Part shown: positions 1-8,626 of the stretch, piece after piece
Numbering within the stretch: the first letter of the stretch is position 1
How the letters are laid out: every line of letters begins with the position of its first letter
Origin: Phaffia rhodozyma
Taxonomy: Eukaryota; Basidiomycota; Tremellomycetes; Cystofilobasidiales; Mrakiaceae
Assembly: GCA_014706385.1 (NCBI GenBank)
Contig: JACGZH010000004.1
Coordinates: 1,426,001 to 1,490,000, forward strand
DNA length: 64,000 nt
Direction of reading: 5' to 3'
The notes under the pieces: model-generated
Told to the model about the DNA's origin: nothing
Seen by the model: only the letters and a program-made list of their open reading frames with translations
The model's database searches: none
Program-made: the position numbers and the translations under genes

Positions 1-1422
1 AGAAAAGGAACCACACAAAAAGGAGTGCGACGAAGTACTTTTATCTCTGCGTCACTCGAACATGCATACAAGATAGAAAGGATGCATACTGATATCAAGA
101 GCGCGAAAAAAAAACGTATTGTCAAGATGATATGCATTTGCATACTAGGTACATCACTCGGTCAGATCCCTGAAAGCCATCTAGTTAGATCCCTAATAGT
201 CTTTCACTCGGTTGCATGAAACATGAAGCAGGATAATATCGACCAGCATCTCGTCGAATTGACGGAGAACCAGATGGACCGACATCGAACAACAATAGTT
301 GTAAGGAGAAAGGTATGAATATGACCTCAACTCCAAGCTCAGTACTCTCACAACCACGCGTACTACTCACCCTGACCACTCACCCACCTTCACTTGCGCG
401 CTTGCATTCATACATACCTCAGCTGATCATTGGAAACGCAGCTGATTTTTTTTTAAATCAATTCTTGTCATTTTCTGACTTCGCGTTATCGAAGCTGCCA
501 TCTCCGGTTTTTCTTCTTCTTCATCATTCCATTTGTCACCTCCTTCTTTGCCTATCCATCATTCATTCGTTGTTTGTTTGTTTGTTTGTTTGTTTGGTTT
601 CAATATCTATTTATCCAACCTTTTAATGTTACATTCGTCTGTTCATCTTGTATCTCATTCTGTTTGCTCTTCGTTCTCCATTACGATCTTCGTGCACGAG
701 GTAGACGACTCTTGACCTCAAATATCTACTGCTGATGTTCTCTGCTCTCACGTTGAATGACCCCTTGCGACCGCTAACCTTTTGCTCTTCACGAGTTCGC
801 CTTCGTTCTCTTCTCCTTCTCAAGCTTCATTCTCTTATTTTATTTATTTTATTCGTCTCTCACGCCCTTCTGCAACATCTTTCACAACACTATTTTACAC
901 TGTATACTTTGCTTCCCTTCGAATGCTTAAGCTGACTGAGCGAGCAACTGCCCGCACCCTGTGCCCCTTGCATATGCTATCATATATAGGAATAGGATTT
1001 GAGCCATCGCACAGCGACCCTATCATAAACGAAAAGGCAACAGCTTGGTTTTGGTTGAAACGAAAAGGCGCTATGAGCAACGGCTAGTTTGATCAATCTA
1101 ATGTTTCTTTTTGTGTCTCTTTGTCTTGTTTCTAACTTGTTTTGATTAAATGGTAATTCCAGTCTCGGTGTATCGAAACAATGCGCTGAAGTCAAGGTAT
1201 TTATAAGAAGAATAGCATTCATAAGGTTCACATATATTCAACCCACGGCCCAGCCAACACTCCGCTTGCGAAGTGAGTACCTCTGCTGAACTCGCAAAAG
1301 TGTAAAGAAGTCTCGGCCTGCAAACGGAAGGGATCGATTTATTTAGAAGAATAACGACGCGTCTAAATCAGTTAATAGTTCGAAGGAACTAAGCGCTGAC
1401 AAAGAACAGGCAGACTTACCAC
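1..1422. other. gene-poor left flank of mating cassette
   Basis: I see no convincing gene here. The open frames are short, overlap on both strands and are rich in Ser, Leu and Phe because the plus strand is pyrimidine-rich between about 450 and 900. A (TTTG)n tract lies at about 571-595. No CaaX-ending short frame was recognised, but I could not scan every very short frame reliably. Confidence 0.5.
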
Positions 1423-1554
1423 TTAAGCAATGACACAGGTCGATGTGGGCATTCCAGGCGTCCACTCCTTGGTCTCTCCTTTAGCGGAGGAAGCGGCCGG
1501 ACTCTCGTTGGTAGAGGCAACGAAGGGGGTGAAGATAGCAGTGAAAGCGTCCAT
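1423..1554 (-). CDS. MFA: lipopeptide mating pheromone precursor (CaaX)
   Basis: This 43-residue frame is too short for usual gene calling. It starts MDAFTAIFTPF and ends GMPTSTCVIA followed by TAA. Cys-Val-Ile-Ala at the C terminus is a classic CaaX box: in fungal a-factor-type pheromones the Cys is farnesylated, the last three residues are removed and the Cys is carboxymethylated. A Lys-Glu at residues 29-30 just before WTPGMPTSTC is a plausible N-terminal cut site, so the secreted peptide is probably about 10-12 residues. The gene is divergent from a STE3-type receptor about 950 bases away, as expected for a basidiomycete P/R locus. A perfect GTAAGT donor lies five bases after the stop (1419 reading leftward), suggesting an intron in the 3' UTR. 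The short size, composition and CaaX end together make the call strong; specificity for a given receptor cannot be read from the sequence. Confidence 0.9.
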   Translation of the reverse strand: MDAFTAIFTPFVASTNESPAASSAKGETKEWTPGMPTSTCVIA

Positions 1555-1762
1555 GTTGTTGTTATTGGTGGTGTTGTTGGTGGCGGTGGTGGTAAGGGAG
1601 GTAAGAAATGTAGGAGAGTAGTAGTAGTGAAGTGAGGCAATCAGTTGAGGATGGAGAGAAATGGAGAAGCTTCTGGCTTAAATTGCTGTCTTTTAAGTTC
1701 TTCAGTTTTTCATTCAATCCGAACGGTTTCTGAAGAATAAAAGATTAGGAGATAGAGTGAAA

Positions 1763-1895
1763 CAAAGAACGGCGAAACAAAGGATAGCAGACAAAAAGAA
1801 AAAAGGAGTGAGAGACAAAACAAAACAAAACAAAACAAAACAAAACAAAACAAAATTAAATGGAACAAAGAGGGGCAGAACAGATCACAACAAAG
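1763..1895. promoter_or_regulatory. cluster of four ACAAAG boxes
   Basis: ACAAAG occurs at 1763-1768, 1778-1783, 1865-1870 and 1890-1895, between the divergent pheromone and receptor genes. ACAAAG is the core recognised by HMG-box pheromone-response factors in basidiomycetes (Ustilago Prf1, Cryptococcus Mat2). Part of the signal may come from the local A-rich composition, including the (CAAAA)n tract inside the interval, so the regulatory role is inferred. Confidence 0.35.
1815..1855. repeat. (CAAAA)n microsatellite
   Basis: About eight tandem copies of the pentamer CAAAA lie in the intergenic region between the pheromone and receptor genes. Confidence 0.9.
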
Positions 1896-2503
1896 CGGGA
1901 AAAACGAGAGCAGAGCAAAGGAAAGGAAAGGAAGGGAACTCAAGGCTGAATCTGACTGAATTGAACAGGACGGAGCTGAATCAAGCAAAGTGAAACAAAT
2001 TAAAGCAAGACGGAGCAAAGCAGAGCAAATTGAGACAGACCTAAAGAGGGCAGAGCGCGACGGGGCAGGACAGGACAGAGCAAGATAGACCAAAGCTGAG
2101 CAAGGGTCAGCTGAGCAAAGAACTAAGGAGCGTCAAGCTACACCACAGAAGTCCGGGTGGGAAGAGGGAGTTATCGACGAAACAAAAGACGCGTACAGAG
2201 TTTCCGAGATTGATGGTCGTCGCGAGTGAACAAAAGAATGCTTCGACCTGAAGACAAAAGACCGGCGCGCTTTTCGGTTCCCTCCGACGCGAAATTGTCT
2301 TTGTCTTTAGTTTTAATCTTCTCTTTTGTTAACTTCTTTCACGCGTCACTCATCCTTTCCTGCAAGATGATCTCTCTATTCGATTCGTGTCCAATTGATG
2401 TCTGCTTTCATCTTGTTAAATATTCGCTCGTTTTACCATACTCATAGCTTCGCTGTCCCGTCCACACGAACAAATATCTTCACCTGTTCTCTCTCATTCC
2501 ATC

Positions 2504-3893
2504 ATGAAAGACGCGATTTTCCCAGTCTTTGCTTCAATCGCCCTCTTGCTTCTAGTTTTATCATGCTATCCCCATTTCCGAACAGGAAATATCGGCGCTA
2601 TTGCTCTCGTCGCATGGTGTTTTGCTTCAAATTTTGTCTACCTCGTCGACTGCCTTATCTACTGGGATACTGTTGAGAACTTAACGCCCGTATGGTGTGA
2701 TATCAGTAGGTGAAACTAGATTTGATCTATACGTGATGGATGATTGCTAACGATCATGGGTCTGTCTTTCTCTGATATCCTTTCTTGGGTGTGTAAAGTG
2801 GTAAAAATTCAAGCCACCACCCAAACCGGTCTGGCTGCTGCATGCCTATGTATCAACCGGAGGCTCGCCATCATATCCTGTTCCAAACAAACCAGCGCCA
2901 CCTCTAAGTCGCGTCGGTGGGCGTTCTGGTCGGACATAATGATCTGTGTGCTAGCGCCTGTCATCGTCGCCGTGGTCAGCTATTGTGTGCAATCACACCG
3001 TTACAATATTGTTGAGAACTTCGGTTGTTCTGGATCTCCATGGATGGACGTCTATGCTATCCTAGGACTTCATGGCTCTCCTGTGCTTTTGGGGGCGATT
3101 TCTTTTGTTTACGGAGGCAAGTAAACTGCTTTTCTTCAAACATATATGCCAATCATGTGTGCTTATTCTCATCTGTTTCTCATGCAGCCATCGCGATCTA
3201 TAATTTCATTGCTCAACGAAGACGGTTTCAAGTAGTCCTTCAGCAAAACTCTTCCCTCAATACCAGTCGTTTTGTCCGCTTAATCGGTGTTGCTGGTGTC
3301 AACATAGTGATTTCCCTGCTTTTCGCTATCCGTGAAACTGTCTTAACGGCCCATTCGGTGTATCCTACCGTCTCATGGGACTATATTCATTATGATTTCG
3401 ACCTCGTTTTTACCTACGACTCCTTCTTCCTCCTAGGAGACCCACAAGCTTGGGTCGAACTCAACCTTTCTCGATGGCTTCCATGTGTGGCCTCGTTTAT
3501 CTATTTTGCTTTCTTCGGCATGCATGAGGACATGCTATCATATTACACGTATGTCTGGGCGAGATTGTCTCAGGCGCTGTTGCGAACCAAAGAACGAATC
3601 TTTGGACAACCTCTGTAAGCGCCATGTCTTTCTTACCCTCGTTTGATGTCTGCATTGGAAACTGACATCTTACTATTCACCTCGTCAGAACTGTACACGA
3701 TCCTTCGCAATATCCTAAGCTCGGTACGGCCGTTGCTTCGCCATCAGAGTGTGGATGGTCTCAAGATAAAATTTCCGATGAAGAGCAGGTGTTCCCTCAT
3801 AGCCGTACGGAGATCAGTGAGAAGAGCAATATAGACGAAGGCTCTTTGCCCCGTGTTGGTGTAACGATTGAAGTAGAGAAAGTGATTTCATAA
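2504..3893 (+). CDS. STE3: STE3-type pheromone receptor (GPCR)
   Basis: Four exons are inferred: 2504-2705, 2799-3116, 3188-3614 and 3689-3893, giving 383 residues in a continuous frame. The protein is a seven-helix receptor for a farnesylated pheromone and signals through a heterotrimeric G protein to the mating MAP-kinase cascade. Family marks are the Asn-rich second helix region (ASNFVYLVDCLIYW), PVWCDI at the end of exon 1, the TGLAAACLCINRRLA block of helix 3, and the late QAWVELNLSRW and FIYFAFFGMHEDM segments. The cytoplasmic tail ends in GVTIEVEKVIS. Intron 2 (3117-3187) fits only if it begins with GC, in the normal GC-AG context GCAAGT; this gives VYGAIAIYNF across the junction. The gene is divergent from the pheromone precursor and converges on RPN9, with 320 bases between stops. 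Confidence 0.93.
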
Positions 3894-4213
3894 ATGATGC
3901 GCGCGACGTCTGTATATATAGATATATATGTGTGTACTTCTAGTTCGAAAAGATATGCCTCTAATCGTCATTTCCTATTCACGATTCGTGAACAACATGA
4001 CTCCATTCTTGATATTTAAAATCTTAAGATCAACCACTGAGGTTCATACATGAGTCTTTGCACCTGAAATCTTTTGACTGCCTAGCACTTGGCGTATCCC
4101 GTCTGCCTTGACATTTTTGACTTAAAATTATGCTCCTTATAATTAATCTCGGTCGAGAAACAGTATTCATATTGATGGCAAGACTTGAGATACATCAAAT
4201 TCAAGATTACAAC
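3894..4213. other. intergenic, convergent STE3 and RPN9 ends
   Basis: AT-rich spacer between two convergent genes. No gene or clear element is seen. Confidence 0.5.
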
Positions 4214-6226
4214 TCAACCCCTAGCCGTGATTCCAACTCCACGTTCGCTAACATACTGTTTGATAGTTTTAGAGACAAAAAAAGGCGTACAAGATATGTT
4301 ATTACAACGGATCGGGCAAAAATAAATTCGTGGCATCCGACTATATGCAGAAACGTATACATACCTGTCCAACATTGCCTACTTTGGCACACCAATCGTT
4401 AAATCTCGCGCTGAGCGCCTCAAGCTGACCCCTGTCAAGCACACGAGGCTGTACCCAAGTGATGGTAGCGGTCTGGGCAATTGCATCGAGCGAGCCTCGA
4501 ATAAGTTTTAATCTAAAGAAATATCGATTGTTGTGTCGCCAGAATCCAAGAATTGAATGACGATCATCTCAGACTCGTTAGTAATCGAATGTAGATTGGA
4601 GAGCGCGCGACGCATTGGAAAAGTTGGACGAACGAGAGTGCTTTCATGACGAGATACTCAACTTCCCGCACTGGAACCTTAGTTTCTTCGGCGATGCTTT
4701 GGAAGGAGAACACTCGGTCGTCAACTGACCGTCGGAAAACTGACTCAATCAACGCCATTAAACAAATCTTCTGTCGAAGGAAAGCGGTATTCTCTTGAAG
4801 AATAGCCTAGGTATGGAAGACCAGAATATGAACCGTTAATCATCGCTTGTTTGGAACTAACAGAGCCACAGAAGGACGAACCTCGGTCTGTAGCTGGCTG
4901 ACGAGAGACTCAAACTTTCCGATCTCTCCGCCATTAAAAGCAACAAGTAGCGTCTTGATCCACGAGTGCTCCGTGTTGTCCAGCGCAGCTAAGATTGGAT
5001 GTTGCAACTGAAGACATAGCAAGAACCGAAGACTTAAATCAGCTCGATACTTACACACATACAAAAAAACAGAATCGAAATGACAGACGTACAAGCTCTC
5101 CGAAGTTATAGATTGAGTCGCCAAGAAGAGCAGCGATACCAAGGTCGTGTGCTCGAGCGGTCAATTCCTCCGGTGATAGATCCGATAGATTTACACATGC
5201 CAAATAGAGAAGAGAATGCTTGTAGTAGAGACCATATTCAGCATTGACCTGAGCAAGGATAATTTTCCAAGAGAAAAGATCAGCAAGTTGCGTAGGAGAA
5301 CAGCCTCGATCAACTGATACACTTTGCTGCGTCTGATTGGAGACAGATGAACTCGCCTTGTAGTAATCACCTGCGACCCCATAAAATCCTGCCCAAACCA
5401 CACCGTCAACAGTAGGTAGTGCGTCTAGTATTTTCTCGCTCTGGTCCATCGCCTCTTTCGTTCCTTTAAGATCTCCGAGTAAGAGTTTGCCATAGGCGAT
5501 AGAGGCAAGCGAGAGCGCGTAAGCCTCAGCCGCCGGAGCGGCAGGAGGAGGTGTCGGCTCGCCCGTACTTGATGGCGGAGGATTAGGATGCGGAATTCGA
5601 GAATGAAGAGAGGTGAGGAATTCTAAAGATGCTGTGGGGTCTGCACATGGCAGAATATGATGAGAGGCAAAGTTTAGCAATCGACCGGGTGGTGCGAAGG
5701 CCACGTAGAAGAGGAAAGGTACCTTCAATATGACGAGAGACATAGCGGGCGATCTCAACTAGACGAAGCACATTAAGCTTCTTCTCAAAGCCCCGAATGA
5801 AGCTGAGGGACATAACAAGAAACCGCGAAGTTGCATATCAGATGGCTGTATGCGGAGAACAGAATGAGGATACGAGGCATACGAGAAAGCAGGGCTCACT
5901 TGTTGAATAGAGAAACTTGTAGAGGACCGGTCTCTGGTGTCCTAACAAAGCTGAGGAGCAGGACAGTGAGGTTGTGCCATAACCTGTGGAGAAAGGAGAT
6001 TTTTAAAATCCAAATAAACGAAATCGATGTAAAACACGATCAACACCGAACTCGAAGAGAAACGAAAGGAAGAAGGTAAGAAGGAACGGAATGTTCAAAG
6101 GCTCGGGTTGACGTACTTTCGATTCCATGCTTTCTCAATCTGGCTAACCAGCTGGTTCACGGCAGGAGAAACATTGGCCTCAGAAGCAGAGGCGAGCCAT
6201 TGTTCGGGAGAAGGGTCAACGTCCAT
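4214..6226 (-). CDS. RPN9: 26S proteasome lid subunit Rpn9 (PSMD13)
   Basis: Eight exons read right to left as 6226-6117, 5983-5900, 5802-5723, 5640-5093, 5007-4882, 4806-4634, 4512-4365 and 4255-4214, giving 436 residues. Rpn9 is a PCI-domain scaffold of the 19S lid. Diagnostic blocks are ELTARAHDLGIAALLGDSIY followed by NFGEL, the HPILAALDNTEHSWIKTLL block, then the winged-helix part of the PCI domain (VFSFQSIAEETKVPVREVEY with LVMKAL) and ATITWVQPRVLDRGQLEAL near the C terminus. A Pro-rich insert (HPNPPPSSTGEPTPPPAAP) lies in the helical N-terminal half and explains a length slightly above the usual ~390. Two introns use the unusual GTTCGT donor. The start is 375 bases from the divergent OPI3 start. 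Confidence 0.95.
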
Positions 6227-6332
6227 TGTTCGTATCTGAATAAGAGTAAAGTAGCGAGAGATGTTGGATATAACTGGACAAAGGAAGAACGATGTGTACG
6301 CTGGAGGAGATGGGAGAAGGTAACTTCCAGCC

Positions 6333-6359
6333 AGCCGGTTCGTCAAAAACGAACCGGCT
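6333..6359. promoter_or_regulatory. perfect 11-bp inverted repeat in shared promoter
   Basis: AGCCGGTTCGT, five bases CAAAA, then ACGAACCGGCT form a perfect inverted repeat about 107 bases upstream of the RPN9 start and 243 bases upstream of the OPI3 start. The CCGG-centred half-sites resemble binding sites of a dimeric regulator such as a zinc-cluster protein. Function is inferred from symmetry and position only. Confidence 0.5.
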
Positions 6360-6601
6360 AGACAGAGGGTTCGTGGGGGTTCATTTCTGATGACTAATCA
6401 TAACCCTAATCCACTTATGTCACCTGTGTGTGATGATCGCAAAGGAAAGAAAAACTCGCTGGCCGACTTTTCTTCACAATTTCCTTCAAACATCTCGTTC
6501 TCCCATCGCGTCCTATCACTTTCTCAGAGTAAGCACCCTTTATTGGTGGTTCATCTCGTGTCTGGATCAAGTGCTAGTAGCTAATTGCTTGAATTTTGTA
6601 G

Positions 6602-8056
6602 ATGTCACACCTTCTCCCCAAGTCTCTTGACGAAGTCATTGATTTCTCTCAGCCTTCCCTTTGGTTGTCTGTTGGAAGGTATGTCTGCCTGCTTTTTGTT
6701 TATCCTCAGTCTATTCCTTTTTTTTCCTGCCTCTTCTTGCAAGAGAGCAAGCACCCAGAGAAAATTCCACTTTCAGCTATCGCTGCTGACGCAAGTAATA
6801 ATCTCTTGGCAACTTCAGCATTGTTTTCAACCCTCTCATTTGGAATATCGTCGCTAGGAATGGTGCGTTCTTCTTTTGTACTTACATATCTCTTCGTTCT
6901 CTATTGCTGAGCTCTGACCCCGGCTGTCTTTATCGGCATGTAATATTCTCACAATTCATAGAGCACCGAAAGCGAACATTGACCAAGACGCTTGGCAGTC
7001 CTTACTCGGCCTGCTACCTCATGGCTGTCTGTATCTTTGCTGCTGGAATCTTCCGAGACAGCCTGTACGCATCTTTTTCAACACGCCTCCTTTTACTTTC
7101 AAATATCGCGTACTCACACCGAGATTTCTGCTTCATCCCTATTGACAGGTTCGAGAAGGCTCTCCGAGCTCAACCTCAGACCATCCCCGAGTCAATGGAG
7201 CTCAAGATCGCCGCTGCTGCTCTTTTCATCATCGGACAGATCCTGGTGATTACTTCCACATGGGCGCTCGGAGTGACTGGTTCGTCCCGTTTGGGGTCTC
7301 TGGAAGCTGTCTACTTCGCGTATACTCAGTAGTTTTTACATCACATATGGTACAGGAACATATTTGGGAGACTACTGTGGCCTCTTACAGGACAAGATGG
7401 GTAGGTTTCACTCTCTATACACTCACCATAGACGACCATCGGGTATCCTTACACATCTGGCTCCCGTCTTTCCTTAAACAGTAACTGGATTCCCGTTCAA
7501 CGTTCAAACTGATCCGATGTACAACGGGGCAACCATGTGCTTCCTCGCCACCGCACTCTGGTGAGTCTGTTATCGTACTGATAGCTTAAATGGGTTATTT
7601 ACATGCTGAACTTACTAAATCCAATTGACGATATTCAGGTACCGACGACCTGCTGGTATTCTGATCACTGGAGTAGTTTACATCGTCTACCAGATCGCTC
7701 TTAAATATGAGGGGTAAGTCTCCAGATTATCTTTGCTAGGAAAAGAGCTGTTGACAACAAGGACGCTCATATCGCGGTCTTGACTCTTCTTCCAGACCGT
7801 TCACTAGCCAGATTTACGCCGACAGAGAGGCCAAGCGGGCTCAGAAGTCTAACACGAGGTGCGTTCTTGACCGCTACCAATATTGCAAAACTTTTTGCCC
7901 GTACATAAATTAGAAGGCCTTGACTGATATCTTTGTTCTCTTATCTCCTTCAAAAGCAAATCGACCTCGACGGCCACCGCGTCCGCCGCCTCTCCTTCGA
8001 CCCCTTCGTACGCCGCCATGACCTCCCGAGGAAAGTCCAACCGGACCGAACTCTAA
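6602..8056 (+). CDS. OPI3: phospholipid N-methyltransferase (PEMT/Opi3 type)
   Basis: Nine exons (6602-6678, 6819-6862, 6962-7064, 7149-7279, 7356-7400, 7482-7560, 7639-7713, 7796-7858, 7957-8056) give 238 residues. The enzyme carries out the last SAM-dependent methylations from phosphatidylethanolamine to phosphatidylcholine in the ER membrane. Family motifs are VIDFSQPSLW at the N terminus, IVFNPLIWNIVARNEHRKR, LGSPYSACYLMAVCIFAAG, TSTWALGVTGTYLGDY, GFPFNVQTDPMYNGATM (part of the SAM site), RRPAGILITG and YEGPFTSQIY. Hydrophobic membrane segments are spaced as in the family. A Ser/Thr/Ala-rich tail of about 35 residues extends past the core. Several introns are only about 65-80 bases, and intron 4 uses the GTTCGT donor. 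A likely 5' UTR intron ends just before the ATG (ttttgtag at about 6594-6601). Confidence 0.95.
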
Positions 8057-8073
8057 GGACATAGTCCAACTTT

Positions 8074-8098
8074 ACTCTGAGGGTTCTATCCTCAGAGT
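8074..8098 (+). other. 3' UTR hairpin of OPI3
   Basis: ACTCTGAGG, a seven-base loop, then CCTCAGAGT form a perfect 9-bp stem 17 bases after the OPI3 stop, followed by a T run. This should fold in the 3' UTR of the mRNA. Its role is unknown. Confidence 0.6.
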
Positions 8099-8135
8099 GG
8101 TTTTTTTCAACTAAAAACGGAATGTTGCTAGGGTG

Positions 8136-8153
8136 ACGGTAATGCATTACCGT
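8136..8153. other. 18-bp perfect palindrome
   Basis: ACGGTAATGCATTACCGT is identical to its reverse complement. It lies downstream of the OPI3 stop, 38 bases after the hairpin. It may be a dimeric protein site or chance; the sequence alone does not decide. Confidence 0.5.
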
Positions 8154-8626
8154 TCGGTGGAATTCATCGACCTCTCTCCTTTCTTTATCGACTGGTCTCT
8201 TCTTTGTACCTTCGTTCTTTTATTTGAAGAACAAGGGAGGGCCGGCAGAGACAGAAGGGGTGTTAGAGAGTCATGAGGGCATTCAACAGCCTAGAGTTTT
8301 GTTTTGCAAGTGTTGTCGTCTAAAAAATACAAGTGAAGGTTGATTCGTTCCCAGTGGTAGTGATAGAGCATGGAGAGAATATAATAACTATTTATTTTTC
8401 TTGAGTAGATTGAAGTTAGATTTATACAAGATTCATTATATTATCAGGTCACATTAAACAAGGTAGAACAAGAGAACAACAATCCTTATTAGACCAAGAG
8501 AAATGAGAAATCGAGAAGGGAAGCAGAGAGAAAAGATTGTTCTCATTCATCCACCTCTGTACTCCTCGTCAAAGATCAAGGGGCCGGCCAAACCAGGTAG
8601 GAAGCGAGTCGGGTACGAGTCATTCC

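Larger units (their letters stand above)
8057..8626. other. intergenic, convergent OPI3 and SET2 ends
   Basis: Apart from the hairpin and palindrome listed separately, nothing recognisable is seen. Confidence 0.5.

Noticed and set aside
1430..1621. 63-codon plus-strand frame over the pheromone gene
   Set aside because: It is the antisense shadow of the CaaX pheromone frame and runs into a GTT/GGT repeat.
1710..2093. 127-codon minus-strand frame rich in Phe, Leu, Ser and Cys
   Set aside because: It reads through the (CAAAA)n tract and purine-rich DNA; the composition explains the open frame.
6227..6601. Search for an inositol-response element (CATGTG) upstream of OPI3 and INO1
   Set aside because: Both genes are co-regulated through this site in budding yeast, but I found no such core in either upstream region by eye.
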